A DNA stretch of 64,000 nt from Uloborus plumipes (lineage: Eukaryota; Arthropoda; Arachnida; Araneae; Uloboridae), in contig JAXGGA010002910.1 in the NCBI GenBank assembly GCA_038373865.1, forward strand, positions 48,209 through 112,208, written 5' to 3'. Within the stretch, counting starts at the first letter, position 1. Every line of letters begins with the position of its first letter. The notes under the pieces were generated by a model. That model was given only the letters and a program-made list of their open reading frames with translations. It was not told the origin of the DNA and did no database searches. The position numbers and the translations under genes are program-made. This document shows positions 1 to 11,808 of the stretch, piece after piece.

Positions 1-900
1 CAGGGTGTTGCTATGACGACGCATCTGTAATCGGAATGGAGGACGTTGTCGTAAAAGAGGGATTGAGTCGTTTTATGGGATATGCATACGTAAGAGAAGG
101 GAGGGGGGGATCTGATAGTGTGTTGTCCGTATCAGCAGACATTTTGAAGCGTAATTTGTAAAAATTTTATGTTCGTCTGAGGTGATTTAGAAAATTTTTA
201 TTTGAAAAAATCTATTTGAACTCAAATTTTCTGCGATTTTATATTTGGAACAGCTCCTAATGCCTTTCCTGTCTTTTATGGGCACATTTCTAAAAGTAAA
301 TGCCCGAAAAATTGCTCCCATTTATTCCAAGATTTACGTCAAAATTCATAATTTTCTTTTATAAAAAATAAGGAAAAGAACATCGTCACAAGGGTATTAT
401 AATTTACGAAGCTTCAGACTTTATTTCTTTCGATCTTTCGTTTTTAAATGTCCATACATACAATCTTGCATGATGGTTGACAAAGTAATCACATGTTATT
501 ACAAATTTAGTCTGAGTGTGCGTTGATAAAACGCTTCACAAGGTAGAAGATTTAATTGGTTGAAATATTTGTGACATAAATTAACATTAAAATAAGTTAT
601 CATTGGTGTTTTCACCACTTCCATATGCAGTCGATAAAAATATAGACCTAAAAGTAAGTCACCTAACACGAAGCTCAAAAGCAAATTGCTGAATGAAAAA
701 ATCAAAAGTAAATTGATGAATATAAAGCATTTTGAAGTAATTAATTTATTTCTGTTATAAAAAAAGTCTCCTATTGGTCAAACAAAATCACGTTTCATAT
801 AAAGTTTAAATTTTTATTCAAATGCTGAGGGTTAAAAAATCGACCAAATAAGATAAAAAAAAAAGTAAAGTAGTATAAAGTAAAAAAAAAAAAAAAAAAC
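1..900. other. AT-rich non-coding DNA, no gene seen
   Basis: AT-rich sequence with frequent stops in all frames and a poly(A) run just before position 900. I see no splice-flanked coding segment, RNA gene or bounded repeat in it. The 68-residue minus-strand open frame at 499-705 has no recognisable motif and the composition of its surroundings, so I do not call it a gene. Confidence 0.6.
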
Positions 901-904
901 ACAC

Positions 905-2231
905 GGGTCATTCCACGTCAAGTGATCCAAAATCTGAGAAAAATTTTACCCTACATTTTTGTATTTCTTTCACATTTGGCTCATCAATTGTACCCCTTGA
1001 GGTAATCAAAAGTCTCAATTTTTGGATTTTTATCTCTATTATTTTTTGATTTATGAGACTTTGAACTTTGAAAAAACCCTCGCTTTTCCATGGATAAGGG
1101 TACATAAAAGGGACCATAACTCGGCACCAAATATAGATAGAACGATTTGGTAAATGGAATTTTAAAGTACGTTAGTTGCCGCTTAGTTAGATATGCAACA
1201 TGACTAATTTGATAAAAAATTTCTTTTTCAAAAAATGAAATTTAAATTTCAAATTTAAATTTCTCAAAAAACATATAATGAATTTTTTTGAAAAAATTCT
1301 CAAAAATTCTTGTGTATTTTATCTATGTTTGTTCAAATTTTTTGATTGGGATCTCAATGGGATCATATTTTTTTGAATTTTTGAATAAAACTGTACAGGA
1401 AAAAAATGATATTTTTTAGATTCTATTTATTGAAATACTAAGTTCTCTTGCTCGTGATGGTCTAAAAAGTAGTAAACAAACATGAATATGTTTAAAGTGA
1501 GCTGGCATGAGCTTATAGATTTGTCAGGTTCACCCCCCTACTCCTTTCTCCCCCGCACAACCACTCTTTTTTAATTCAAAACTGTTCAAAATGTTTAAAA
1601 AAAAATAATAACTCTTTGATACAAAATGAATAGTAAACTTATTTAAAGTGGGGAAATGGGTTTCCTTATAACTAGATGAAGTATCCCCCTCCCCACCCAA
1701 ATATACTATTCACACTATACTAATATGACGTCTAACCTGGGGATTGAGTTGAGGATTATTTTCACCCTAACATTGTTTTTCAGACGAAGTGTTTCTTTTC
1801 GATCCGAACTTCAAAGTGTACTTCCATTCAATATCTGAAATTTAAAATTTTTTTGAAAAAAATTCATTATATGTTTTTTGAGAAATTTAAATTTGAAATT
1901 TAAATTTCATTTTTTGAAAAAGAAAATTTTTATCAAATTAGTCATGTTGCATATCAGATTAAGCGGCAACTAACGTACTTTAAAATGCCATTTACCAAAT
2001 CGTTCTATCTATATTTGGTGCCGAGTTATGGTCCCTTTTATGTACCCTTATCCATGGAAAAACGAGGGTTTTTCCAAAGTTCAAAGTCTCATAAATAAAA
2101 AAATAATAGAGATAAAAATCCAAAAATTGAGACTTTTGATTAACTCAAGGGGTACAATTGATGAGCCAAATGTGAAAGAAAAACAAAAATGTAAGGTAAA
2201 AAACGTTGGATCACTTGACATGGAATGACCC
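905..2231. mobile_element. Foldback DNA transposon A, GGGTCATTCCA termini, TSD ACAC
   Basis: The left arm (905 to about 1295) and right arm (about 1848 to 2231) are near-perfect reverse complements of about 385 bp, around an unrelated 550-bp centre. The outermost bases are GGGTCATTCCACGTCAAG on the left and the complement on the right. The flanks are ACAC at 901-904 and ACAC at 2232-2235, consistent with a 4-bp target duplication. The similar 69- and 66-residue open frames at 908-1117 (minus) and 2028-2228 (plus) are the same arm read twice, not genes. No transposase is present, so this is a non-autonomous foldback element. Its ends match those of three other elements in this window. Confidence 0.88.
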
Positions 2232-2283
2232 ACACGTGTTTTGAACTACCAGAAACCTCCTTTGCGAAGCATAGAATTGACTC

Positions 2284-2313
2284 AAAACGCACAGCTACGC
2301 TGCTGTGCGTTTT
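2284..2313. other. Perfect 12-bp stem, 6-nt loop hairpin followed by T-run
   Basis: AAAACGCACAGC (2284-2295) pairs perfectly with GCTGTGCGTTTT (2302-2313) around the loop TACGCT. It is unusually GC-rich for its surroundings. The shape resembles a bacterial terminator, but the context is eukaryotic, so it is either chance, a small RNA hairpin, or a relic end of a mobile element. Confidence 0.7.
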
Positions 2314-2475
2314 TCTCTTTCCATCTGACAGTTTTCCAGTATAGTGTTTTATGAGAATGTTCCTTTTCCATATGTTGCCAGTTTACTACTTCTTTCTCAT
2401 CTATTTTTTTACTGCGTTTGGCTTATTAAATTCTGCTATTTTCGTATTTAAAGAAATTTCAAAAGGAATAGTGTA

Positions 2476-2690
<215 letters not shown>

Positions 2691-2718
2691 TATTTATTAT
2701 TATTATTTATATTATGAA

Positions 2719-3420
2719 CCCATTTATGCCCAAGTTTTTTTTAACATTTTTTTTTTTTCAATTTTTATCTACTTAAAATTCTTACTTGGAATGATTTACA
2801 TACATTTTAGGCTTAAAATAGTTCGCCGTTGCCATATTTATTAAGTTATTTAACGTCCTGTTTATGGGATATTTAGCAGATATGTGAGCAAAATATGACC
2901 TTACTCAAGGCCGTCATTTCAAATTTTTCCTTAGGGGGGGGGGAGACAAAGGGTCCAAACACAATGCAATTTCATCGAAAAACATAAAAAAACAATCCCA
3001 CTTAGATATAAATACATTCATTTTTCAAAGTTGCCCCCCCCCCCCCTGCTCCCCCTAAATGACGGGCCTGACCTTACTTGACTTTTGCAAAGTAGCATTA
3101 CCGAAGGTATCTGTGATCAATTTTAAGCAAATCATTTTAAAATAGTTTAATTTTATGAAAAATAAGTTCCAAAAAAAAAAAAAAAAAACCACTTACTTTC
3201 TGTGGCTACTCATGCTGGATCGTTGCTTGACTGATTTGTCTGAAGATAGTTGTCAATAAATAAACTCTGATGTCCAACTAGCGGCTCTATCTGGTTTTCT
3301 CAAGAAGAAGGGCAATTTAACTTGTGACAAACAGCTTTAGTAAAATGATGTACCCATTACAGGTTTTTGCATGCAGTAACTAACAAGCGTCTCATTTTTA
3401 GGCTACTGGGCATAAATGGG
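2719..3420. mobile_element. piggyBac-type MITE (CCCATTTATGCCCA ends), copy 1, interrupted
   Basis: Ends are CCCATTTATGCCCA on the left and TGGGCATAAATGGG on the right. The body is the reverse complement of the copy at 40601-41109, so the two are members of one interspersed family in opposite orientation. The expected TTAA flanks are decayed here (TGAA and TTAG), whereas the other copy keeps TTAA on both sides. A second, hAT-like element (2906-3070) is inserted inside. The host site is the ATT microsatellite, with TAGTATTTATTATTATT-like sequence on both sides. CCC at the ends plus TTAA targets is typical of piggyBac-like elements; the assignment rests on that pattern only. Confidence 0.82.
2906..3070. 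mobile_element. hAT-like MITE nested in 2719-3420, TSD ACCTTACT
   Basis: Terminal repeats are CAAGGCCGTCATTT on the left and AAATGACGGGCCTG on the right, with an 8-bp duplication ACCTTACT at 2898-2905 and 3071-3078. The related element at 40601-41109 preserves the uninterrupted site (one ACCTTACT), which proves the insertion and its exact ends. The interior has a G-run and a C-run. It is homologous to 30449-30604, sharing an AAACACAATGCAATTTCATC core. An 8-bp TSD with CAG-type ends is the hAT pattern. Confidence 0.92.
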
Positions 3421-3424
3421 TTAG

Positions 3425-3522
<98 letters not shown>

Positions 3523-3655
3523 CATAATTATTAGTATTAGTATTATTTATTATCATTTAGTATTTATCATAATTATTAGTATTAGTATTATTTATTATCA
3601 TTTAGTATTTATCATAATTATTAGTATTAATATTATTTATTATTATTATTACTAG
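3421..3655. repeat. (ATT)n microsatellite with degenerate tail
   Basis: ATT repeats to about 3520, then a higher-order repeat of about 50 bp built from ATTAGTATTAGTATTATTTA and ATCATTTAGTATTTATCAT-type segments, repeated about three times to 3640. The tract is probably the continuation of the one at 2476-2690, split by transposon insertion. Confidence 0.93.
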
Positions 3656-6457
3656 TAGCATTATTATTAGGACGAGGAGGAGGAGTAGGATCACCATTTT
3701 CATTATCAACATCGCCCCCCACCACCATCGTCATTATCATCGTTGTCCTTTTTTTTTGTTGTTATTGTTTCTTGTCGTGTTTGCTTGTATTTACATAATT
3801 CACTTGAAAACAGTGCAAGTCGGTTTTAATAATTTTTTGAATAATGTTATAGAAATGTATTAAAAAGATATTTCTGACGGATGTTTCAGTTTTTCCGTGT
3901 GAATAAATGCAGAAGTGATACCGAAGTTAACAAAAACTTCAATTGTTTTAAATTTTAATTACATATGGTATAAATATTAATAAAATGCTACTTATATTGC
4001 TTTTTATTAGAATTTTTTTCCGCTAAATGTTAAGGTTACTAAAAACCCAGTAAGCATTATTTTAAGATTGTAAATTCAAGCAGAAACTGTTTCTTTTAAA
4101 CTGCATAATTTTCCAACAAAACTGCCATTACGCCTTTAAACAAAACAACATTTTTCTCTACACATAATTTAAGAGTTTCAAATGAGTGGAAATCGCTGAA
4201 AAACTGAAAGACCATCATAGTACAGCACTAAAGTTGAGCATCGTCCCTGGCCATGAAATGAGCTTAAATATATTTAAAGAAAAAGTACAGTTTCTGAACC
4301 ATAGAAATCCGCACAAATAATCAATGATTGCTAATGTTCACTTAAAACATTAACTGTTAATGCCTCCGTAAAACTTAAAAGCAGGGAGCATTAAAAACAA
4401 TCACTGAAATTAAAAATTAAAGTTTTCTACTAAGTCCATGAAGGAGACATTTTAAATTTTAGATGTGTATGAGCAAAGTGGGGATTTAAGAATTACATAT
4501 TAATGTAAAAATTGCTTAGTGCTAGACAAAATAACGCAACTGTCTTAATTAATGATGAGTTTTGAGCTCGTAAGCTTGCTTCGAACGAAATTTAATAATC
4601 CAAAATGTGCTTCCGGAATGTTTAATGGAATTGGATTCTAGAAACAATCAGTCTAATTAAACATTTACTATCAGAATAAAATGTGAATGGAAACAGAGGC
4701 AACGAAAATGCTGATACTTCGTCTGTTTGTATCTGTTTTCTCTTTCCGCTAGAATTTTTGAATGAGGTAGCTCGTTGATCTTCCGATTTACGATGAAGTA
4801 GTTCAAGTACAGGAGGTAATTTTTTTTAGCAAGTGAAAAAAAATGTAATTTACCAATGCAGTTCGTCTTGCAAATTGCAGGATTGTTTAATATGTAAATG
4901 ACAAGAAAAAGTGTAAATAAACAAAATGAAAATTGTTATTCTTGGCAGTTAGGCTGGCAATTTCTGTTTCTCGGAGCCAGACCAGCATAAGGCCAAAAAT
5001 GGCGATTTTCATTTTTTTTACTGCATTCTATGTAGAATTTTATTCCGCATCGACTCATGAGAACAATATTTTATAAATGAACTTCCTTCACAATTATTTA
5101 GCAGCGTTGAAAGAGCACGATTCTCATCTTTTGCTTGCACCTACAAACTTTTTGCGCTCTCCTGAAAAGTAATGCAAGTGGCCTTAATTTAGTCTGGCAG
5201 TCAATTTCAAAATATGCATTCTATTATGCTATTAAAGTAAATATGCTCTCACATAAAAAGGCAGAAAAGAAAGATTAAAGGAATTGCTCTAATGCCATAA
5301 GAAACGAAATTAGATTTTATTAAAGCTATATTTACTATTACTTAAACTACGGTGCAACGTTGCCATCAATACGGTGCTGGATTTTCTCCTTTTTTTTCTT
5401 TCTTTGATTCCATTTACGCACGGGAGTAAAACTTTATTGCAGTTTTATTTTCCAGTACGTTGTCAAAATTTATAAGGGCCAAAAATTGCTAAACACGCAT
5501 TATCTGCAACAAATAGTTTTTACATCAAAAAGATTTTACTATAACCCTAAAATAAGGGTCAATCGTAAATCAATAGTATCATAAAGATGCGGAATCTAAA
5601 AAGGAAGAGATTCGTGCACGCAAACGAATTTACCGCTTTGCTTATTGTTTGAAAGCAGACTCTAAAGTTTAGAAAAGAACCCCTCTAGATATATTCCTCC
5701 ACCGTATTTCAACTCCGATAAACGATTATCGATTTTCCAATTTTCATCTTGACGATCAGGTGAAGAATTTTATGGCCCTCGGTATTATAGGGGTTTCTGA
5801 GCAGCGACGGATATTTTGAAATAGTTTACTTGAGGGAGCTATTATGTTATGACTGGTGGAAACAGTTTGCATAAATTTTTCCTCCCTCATAGAAAATATC
5901 TCACAATGAGTTTCATATTTTAGCACACCACACGCAAATGTGCCGTACACAGGGGGAAAATAATTTTCTGGATGAAAATTTTATCTTGGAAGAATTCTTC
6001 GGACGAAAGAAGGCCCTTTTCCACAAAGTTCGTGTTGACATCTGAAGTGAATGGATAGACCAATACACTATTTCAGCTCTTGGGTAAGAATTTTAGGTAT
6101 TACAGAAGAATGCTAAATTTAGTTAAAATTCTGCGTTTCAATAACACCAATATCTGATTAGGTGGGATGGAACAAAACCGCGATCATGGTATAAATTTTG
6201 TGTTACGATTCTTCGTTTTGTGACATATTTTGTGTTTATTTCATAAGAAAAAATCTTACTAAGCTGTTTTACTCAATATATGTTATCACTTAAAGTGTTT
6301 TCTACTTTTTTTCCCTGCGAGTTTATATTCGTCAAGGCTCATTCATACATTTAATTCAAAATTTTTGCTATTGATTTCTGAACTTACAACATGGCTTTAC
6401 TTATACATTTAATGTACCACCAGTTTAATTCGGGGCTTTAAGTAATGTTTCTTAGAT
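3656..6457. other. AT-rich non-coding DNA
   Basis: 2.8 kb with no bounded repeat and no convincing coding segment. The minus-strand open frame at 5756-5950 (64 residues) has no known motif. A GGA/GAG-rich then CAC/CAT-rich tract near 3670-3740 is a compound low-complexity segment attached to the ATT repeat. Confidence 0.5.
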
Positions 6458-6461
6458 TTAA

Positions 6462-7131
6462 GGCTACAGTGGACAAATAAAATTGATTTTTTTTCAATTA
6501 TTGATTTATATGTCTAAAACTTTGTGTGCTTGTATTATTGTATATTTACGACATCTAAAAGCATAAAAAAACACAAATTAGTGCAAAAACAATGAATATT
6601 TTTTTTCAAATTTCAAATTTAAACATTTTTTTAACAAAATTTCAAAATGTTCCAGGCGTCGCAATTTTTTTTTCAAACTTTGAATTTCCACTTAATTTCC
6701 AATCATTAGGCATGGTGGCACAAAACAATGCATTACATGCAATGTTTTATGAGATAGTTTATAAAAGATGGCTGAAAATAAAAATTTTCAGTTGAAAAAA
6801 TCATATAAATTTTCATTTTCAGCCAATTTTTTTTAAACTATCACATAAAACATTGCATGTAATGCATTGTTTTGTGCCACCATGCCTAATGATTGGAAAT
6901 TAAGTGGAAATTCAAAGTTTAAAAAAAAATTGCGACGCCTGGAACATTTTGAAATTTTGTTAAAAAAATGTTTAAATTTGAAATTTGAAAAAAAATATTC
7001 ATTGTTTTTGCACTAATTTGTGCTTTTTTATGCTTTTAGATGTCGTAAATATACAATAGCACAAGCACACAAAGTTTTAGACATATAAATCAATAATTGA
7101 AAAAAATCAATTTTATTTGTCCACTGTAGCC
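6462..7131. mobile_element. Palindromic MITE with TTAA target duplication
   Basis: Two arms of about 325 bp (6462 to about 6788 and about 6808 to 7131) are almost exact reverse complements with a 20-bp spacer. The tips read GGCTACAGTGGACAAAT. TTAA flanks the element at 6458-6461 and 7132-7135. The 67-residue open frame at 6592-6795 lies inside an arm and is not a gene. TTAA targets occur with piggyBac and Kolobok-type transposases; the tip does not have the piggyBac CCC, so a Kolobok-type origin is possible. Confidence 0.92.
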
Positions 7132-7230
7132 TTAAGAAGCTATTTTTAAACCTTTTTAAAATATTGGTTGTTATTCATTCATTTCTTGGTTTGACACATA
7201 ATTTTACTCAATTTTTTTTCGCATAGTTTG

Positions 7231-7250
7231 ACAACTTTTCGAAAAGTTGT
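7231..7250. repeat. Perfect 20-bp palindrome
   Basis: ACAACTTTTC joined to its exact reverse complement GAAAAGTTGT. It lies between two foldback elements and is attached to neither. It may be a protein-binding site or chance in AT-rich DNA. Confidence 0.6.
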
Positions 7251-7554
7251 TGTCTCAAGGCTCTTCAACGTGTTAGTTTAGTTGGCTTGGGTAAAGATAA
7301 AATGACGTAAGAACAGAGTAACGCTTTAAAATACAAACATATTTTCTAAACGTTAAAAATGGCAAAAAAAAAAGGCATGCAGATAAAACTACAGTGTTTT
7401 TATAACACAAACAAATAAATATCACATTTATAATTACTGTAAAAATGCTTGTTTTTGCGAACCGTAAATTTGCGAAACGGAAAACCTCGGTGAACTTCGA
7501 AGATGAAACTTATGTGTGAATTTTAGATGAGCAGAACCGAAAGCTGATTATATA

Positions 7555-9118
7555 CACTAGGTGGCCAAAAGTATCCGGACACTTTCAAAAATTCACATCT
7601 TTACATATAGCTCGAGAAATAAGTGGTCAATTGTTCTTTAACTTTAGTCTTACAAAATATAGGCTTCACCGAACATTTCCAAGTTGAAATTAAATTACTC
7701 TTGCATTTGGGGGACGACAAGAAGGGGGGTCGGAAGAAAAACCGCTTTTTGACCACAACTCTTCGAAAATAGCTCGGAATGAGCAATAAATTTCAGTAAT
7801 TAATTAGCATACTATGTATAATTACTGTATAAATTTTTATGAACGTACCACTTATACTTCCGAAGATATGAAACATTTTTTAAAAAACGGCAATTTTATT
7901 TGAAGGGTTTTTGCTCATAACACGCAGAGTTTTTGATCAAACCTTATCAAAACTTCAGGAAAGATGATAAAATACAAGAGAAAGAACATACTAAAACAGT
8001 AAAAAAAAATATTAAAAATTCGATGAGATATGAACGTTAAAAGGAAATAATTTTTCACGGCACATGTGCGAACGACAGAAATTTATAACTACAAAAATAT
8101 TGTAGCCTGGTTTATACTGCATCTTATTAAAAAAGTTCCAGTTGAATATCGTAAAAATTGAAAAAGATATCACCGATCTAGTGAGCTGTAATTCATTCAT
8201 TCGCAGACAATACATAAATGGCGAGGAATTGTCCACAAATAGTGTGGTGACAATCGAGCATTTTTTCAATGTTAAATTGTATACAGTTTGAAAATTTATA
8301 TTCGGCATAGAAGTCACATTTCGCCTCTATGCGGCCAAAAAGACCTCATACGTAGGTGGCCAAAAGTATCCGGACACCCCCTGAAACGTTGGTTTTGAAC
8401 GATGACGCAGTAACCTTTAATTTAAAAATAGCTTTTTGTGGACAGACCCTCACTATTTATGTATTGTCTGCGAATGAATGAAATACAGCTTACTAGATCG
8501 CTGATATCTTTTTCTATTTTCATGGTATTCAACTGGAACTTTTTTAATAAGATGCAGTATAAACCAGGCTACAATATTTTTGTAGTTATAAATTTCTGTC
8601 GTTCGCGCATGCGCCGTGAGAAATTATTTCCTTTTAACGTTCATATCTCATCGGATTTTTAATATATTTTTTTACCGTTTTAGTGTGTTCTTTCTTTTGT
8701 ATTTTGTCATCTTTCCTGAAGTTTTGATAAGGTTTGATGAAAAACACGGCGTGTTATTAGCAAAAACCCTTCGAATAAAATTGCCGTTTTTTGAAAAACG
8801 TTTCATATCTTCGGAAGTAAGAGTGGTACGTCCATAAAAATTTGTACAGTAATCATACATAGCATGCTAATTGATTTCTGAAATTTATAGCTTATTCCGA
8901 GCTATTTTCGAAGTGTTGTGGTCAAAAAGCGGTTTTTCTTCCGACCCCCTTCTTGTCGTCCCCCAAATGCAAGAGTAATTTAATTTCAACTTGGAAATGT
9001 TCGGTGAAGCCTATATTTTGTATGACTAAAGTTAAAGAACAATTGACCACTTATTTCTCGAACTATATGTAAAGATGTGAATTTTTGAAAGTTTCCGGAT
9101 ACTTTTGGCCACCTAGTG
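7555..9118. mobile_element. Tc1/mariner-type foldback element, TSD TA
   Basis: Tips read CACTAGGTGGCCAAAAGTAT on both ends (one mismatch further in, CCGGACA versus CCGGAAA), flanked by TA at 7553-7554 and 9119-9120. Arms of about 690 bp (7555 to 8243 and 8432 to 9118) are inverted copies. The spacer contains a third, internal copy of the terminus (TAGGTGGCCAAAAGTATCC from 8353), so the element was probably assembled from more than one ancestral end. Open frames at 8012-8317 (minus) and 8438-8662 (plus) encode nearly the same peptide only because they are the two arms; no transposase motif is visible. TA duplication and the tip are of the Tc1/mariner style. Confidence 0.9.
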
Positions 9119-9120
9119 TA

Positions 9121-10290
9121 TGTATATATAATTGAAATATTTCACGAGACTGAAAATTTTTGCGATTATGAAGAACTCGCGAAAATGGCGAAAACGAAAG
9201 TCCTGCAAATGTTCTGTGATAAGAATGACAAAAGTAAGTAAAAATGCCTAACTAACTCTGATAAATAAGACTCAATCATGACATAATAATATTTAAACAT
9301 GACCTTTCAAGTCAATGTTAAGTTTCTACTTAAGCATTAACAGTACTTAACAACTATTTTCATCATCATGGCAAATATTTCTTATACAATTCAGACACTT
9401 TGTCTTTAGGAAAGCAACAAAATGCTATTTAGGAATCTCTTACCCACACCACAAACGCAAACTGAAATTGCCTAAAGCTTTAAACTGCAGCGAATTCAGC
9501 TAAACTACAAGCTATTCCGACGCAACTGAAAAGAAATGGAGAAGAAACGGCTGTTCATGATGGAACTTCCTTGCCATTTCTGTTTAACTTGGATTTCTCT
9601 CCTTTCCAATCATACTCCCTGGAGAAAACCCCCTGCAAGCAGTAAGAACAAGTCTTGGAACATTCTTACTGAAATATCGAAGATTCTTTCTTTTTTTTTT
9701 TTTTTATTCGCACTTGTGCTGCAGTCTCTCATGATTTTAGGAAATCGAAATTTTCGCTGCAGTCTGTCCCCTCGAAATTGTTTCTCGTGCGGAAACACTT
9801 TCAGCTCCTCTGAAGGTCCTTTATTGAAAAGGGCTGGAAGAAATATCTCAGTATTTGGACCGCTACAAATCATTACTTTGAATTCCAAGAAGTAAATTGT
9901 TTGCCTAGTATCGGGAAAGTTTAGCATCATTGACATGATTTTTTTCTCTGCATAAAAAACGTTAGTGCTGTTTAAAAGAAAGAAAGTGATATCATTTGAG
10001 CTTGTGTTAAGATTTTGGCTACTGCACGAAATTAAACATGTATCTATATCTATTTATTTATGCAATGAAATTTCGATAAGTCGAAATCACAGGAAACTAC
10101 AAATAAATAACTAAAAAAAAAGAAAGAAAGAATTGAGCTATCAAAATGTCGGCTTATTGAAAACAAAAACAAAACTATAAAATAAAATATTGCCACAGAC
10201 ACTATTGAATATGTAAGTGATAAATTAATATATCACATACATATTCAACATAATGAACGTTTCACATAATTATAAAAGTTCTAGAGTTTG
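9121..10290. other. Non-coding; weak 119-residue open frame
   Basis: Open frames at 9536-9895 (plus) and 9610-9936 (minus) overlap and are interrupted by a T-run. Neither shows a signal peptide, domain or splice context that I recognise. The segment 9530-9900 is less AT-rich than its surroundings, so it could be an old exon or unique regulatory DNA, but I cannot support a gene. Confidence 0.35.

Positions 10291-10296
<6 letters not shown>

Positions 10297-10332
<36 letters not shown>
10297..10332. repeat. (TA)n microsatellite
   Basis: About 18 uninterrupted TA dinucleotides. Confidence 0.97.
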
Positions 10333-10333
<1 letters not shown>

Positions 10334-10879
10334 CATACTTTGATTCTGAAAGTCTCAATTTATTCAGCCGAATAATTCAAAAAGAAAATATAGCTCTCAC
10401 CGTCAGTCTTTTCCAGTGATTTGAAAATCCTAAAACAGTAGATTTTAGTCCAATAAGACCATGTTTCAACGAGTCATATAAATATTTTAGATTAGCACAT
10501 ATGTGCAACACAAACGTATACAGTAATTCCACACAGGGCCTATGCGACCAATATTGGGAGGCGAGAGAGCGAGTGGGCAGCTGGTAATTTATTGTATTCC
10601 TTTGTGTTTGTATTCTGTTTTCATTTTCAATTTTGTTCTCTGACTTTTTTCCTTGCTGCCACCTATTAGAAATTAAAAAAAAAAAAATATTTAAAAATGT
10701 AAACTCCATGTACGAAAAGGAAATGTAGCAAAATTGTTTTTGAAAGTGGTTCGGAATCCTTCATTATACACTTAAAGTATTAAGATGCGTGCATAACATC
10801 AAGACAAATAACATACATTTATCCATACATGAAGTTTTTATTCCAATTCACATTCAGTGCACGTTACGTATTTTGAAAC

Positions 10880-11350
10880 CTTCATATTTCAGCGTCGTGA
10901 CTACATCCTAGATCGGAAATTCTAAAAGTTCCATTTTAGCCTCTCTTGTGGCCAGGAGATTCCTTGGAAACTCTCAATATCATGAACTCAGCTGCTTCGG
11001 AGTGAGTTTATGGAAACGACTCTTTCCAGGCTCTGGGTACACGCATTTTACCACTGTCGAGAGTTAACTCATTCATTTCATATCTGCACCGGTTTCCGAA
11101 AGATTCCGAAACTCTTCACGGAGAAACATGGTTTTGCATTGGATGCTGATAAAGTGTCGAGATAGAGTATTTCTGAGCTACTGTTATCTCGGAGATATGC
11201 AGCAACATTTGAAGTAGATTCAGAAAACTTTGGTTTATGTAAAAGAACGAGCGCGTATCAGAAAGGCAGCTCTGTGAGGGAGTAGTTATCTATTCCTGGG
11301 TAGCGGTAGCACTCAGTATGAGAGGTGTATTTTGAAATATTCTCTCAGAA
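10880..11350. other. Base-balanced single-copy block, possible regulatory DNA
   Basis: About 470 bp with close to even base composition and no simple repeats, in sharp contrast to the AT-rich flanks. There is no long open frame and no inverted termini. Such islands in arthropod introns are often conserved non-coding elements or ancient exons; that is an inference from composition only. Confidence 0.3.
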
Positions 11351-11808
11351 AACGTTTTAGAATTGTCGATGTGCTGTTAAAAGTGATTTATTCGAGATGG
11401 TAAAATGAGTTTAAATATTTCAAATGATAGTATTGAATACATGTAAGTAGTAAAATTATGATTCAAATTTTTTTAACGTTGTTAAACATCTGTTCATAGG
11501 CGGCTGGTGAACCAAAAAAAAGGGGGGGGGGTGAGAGAAGGGGGGCTTTTAAAGGAAATGTGGGGGTAGAAGGCAGCTCCTCTAAAGTTTCTTTTTTTTT
11601 AATAGAACCTCTAAAAATGTAGAATATGGCCTCAAAAATATACCAGACTGGTTGATTTTCATTCATTCTTATATAATAATATGAAAAAAATCCGACTTTT
11701 GGAATTTTCTTCTTTTATTTTGATTAAATTAATCAATATACCGAGTAAATAATCATCATTTTTTACTCGATCATTACTTTTTAACCGTGAAAAGTGAAAG
11801 TTGCTTTT

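Noticed and set aside
2284..2313. Intrinsic (bacterial-type) terminator
   Set aside because: The window is eukaryotic and no gene ends there; reported only as a hairpin.
8012..8662. Two similar open frames on opposite strands, looking like a conserved gene pair
   Set aside because: They are the two arms of one foldback transposon, so similarity is due to the inverted repeat.
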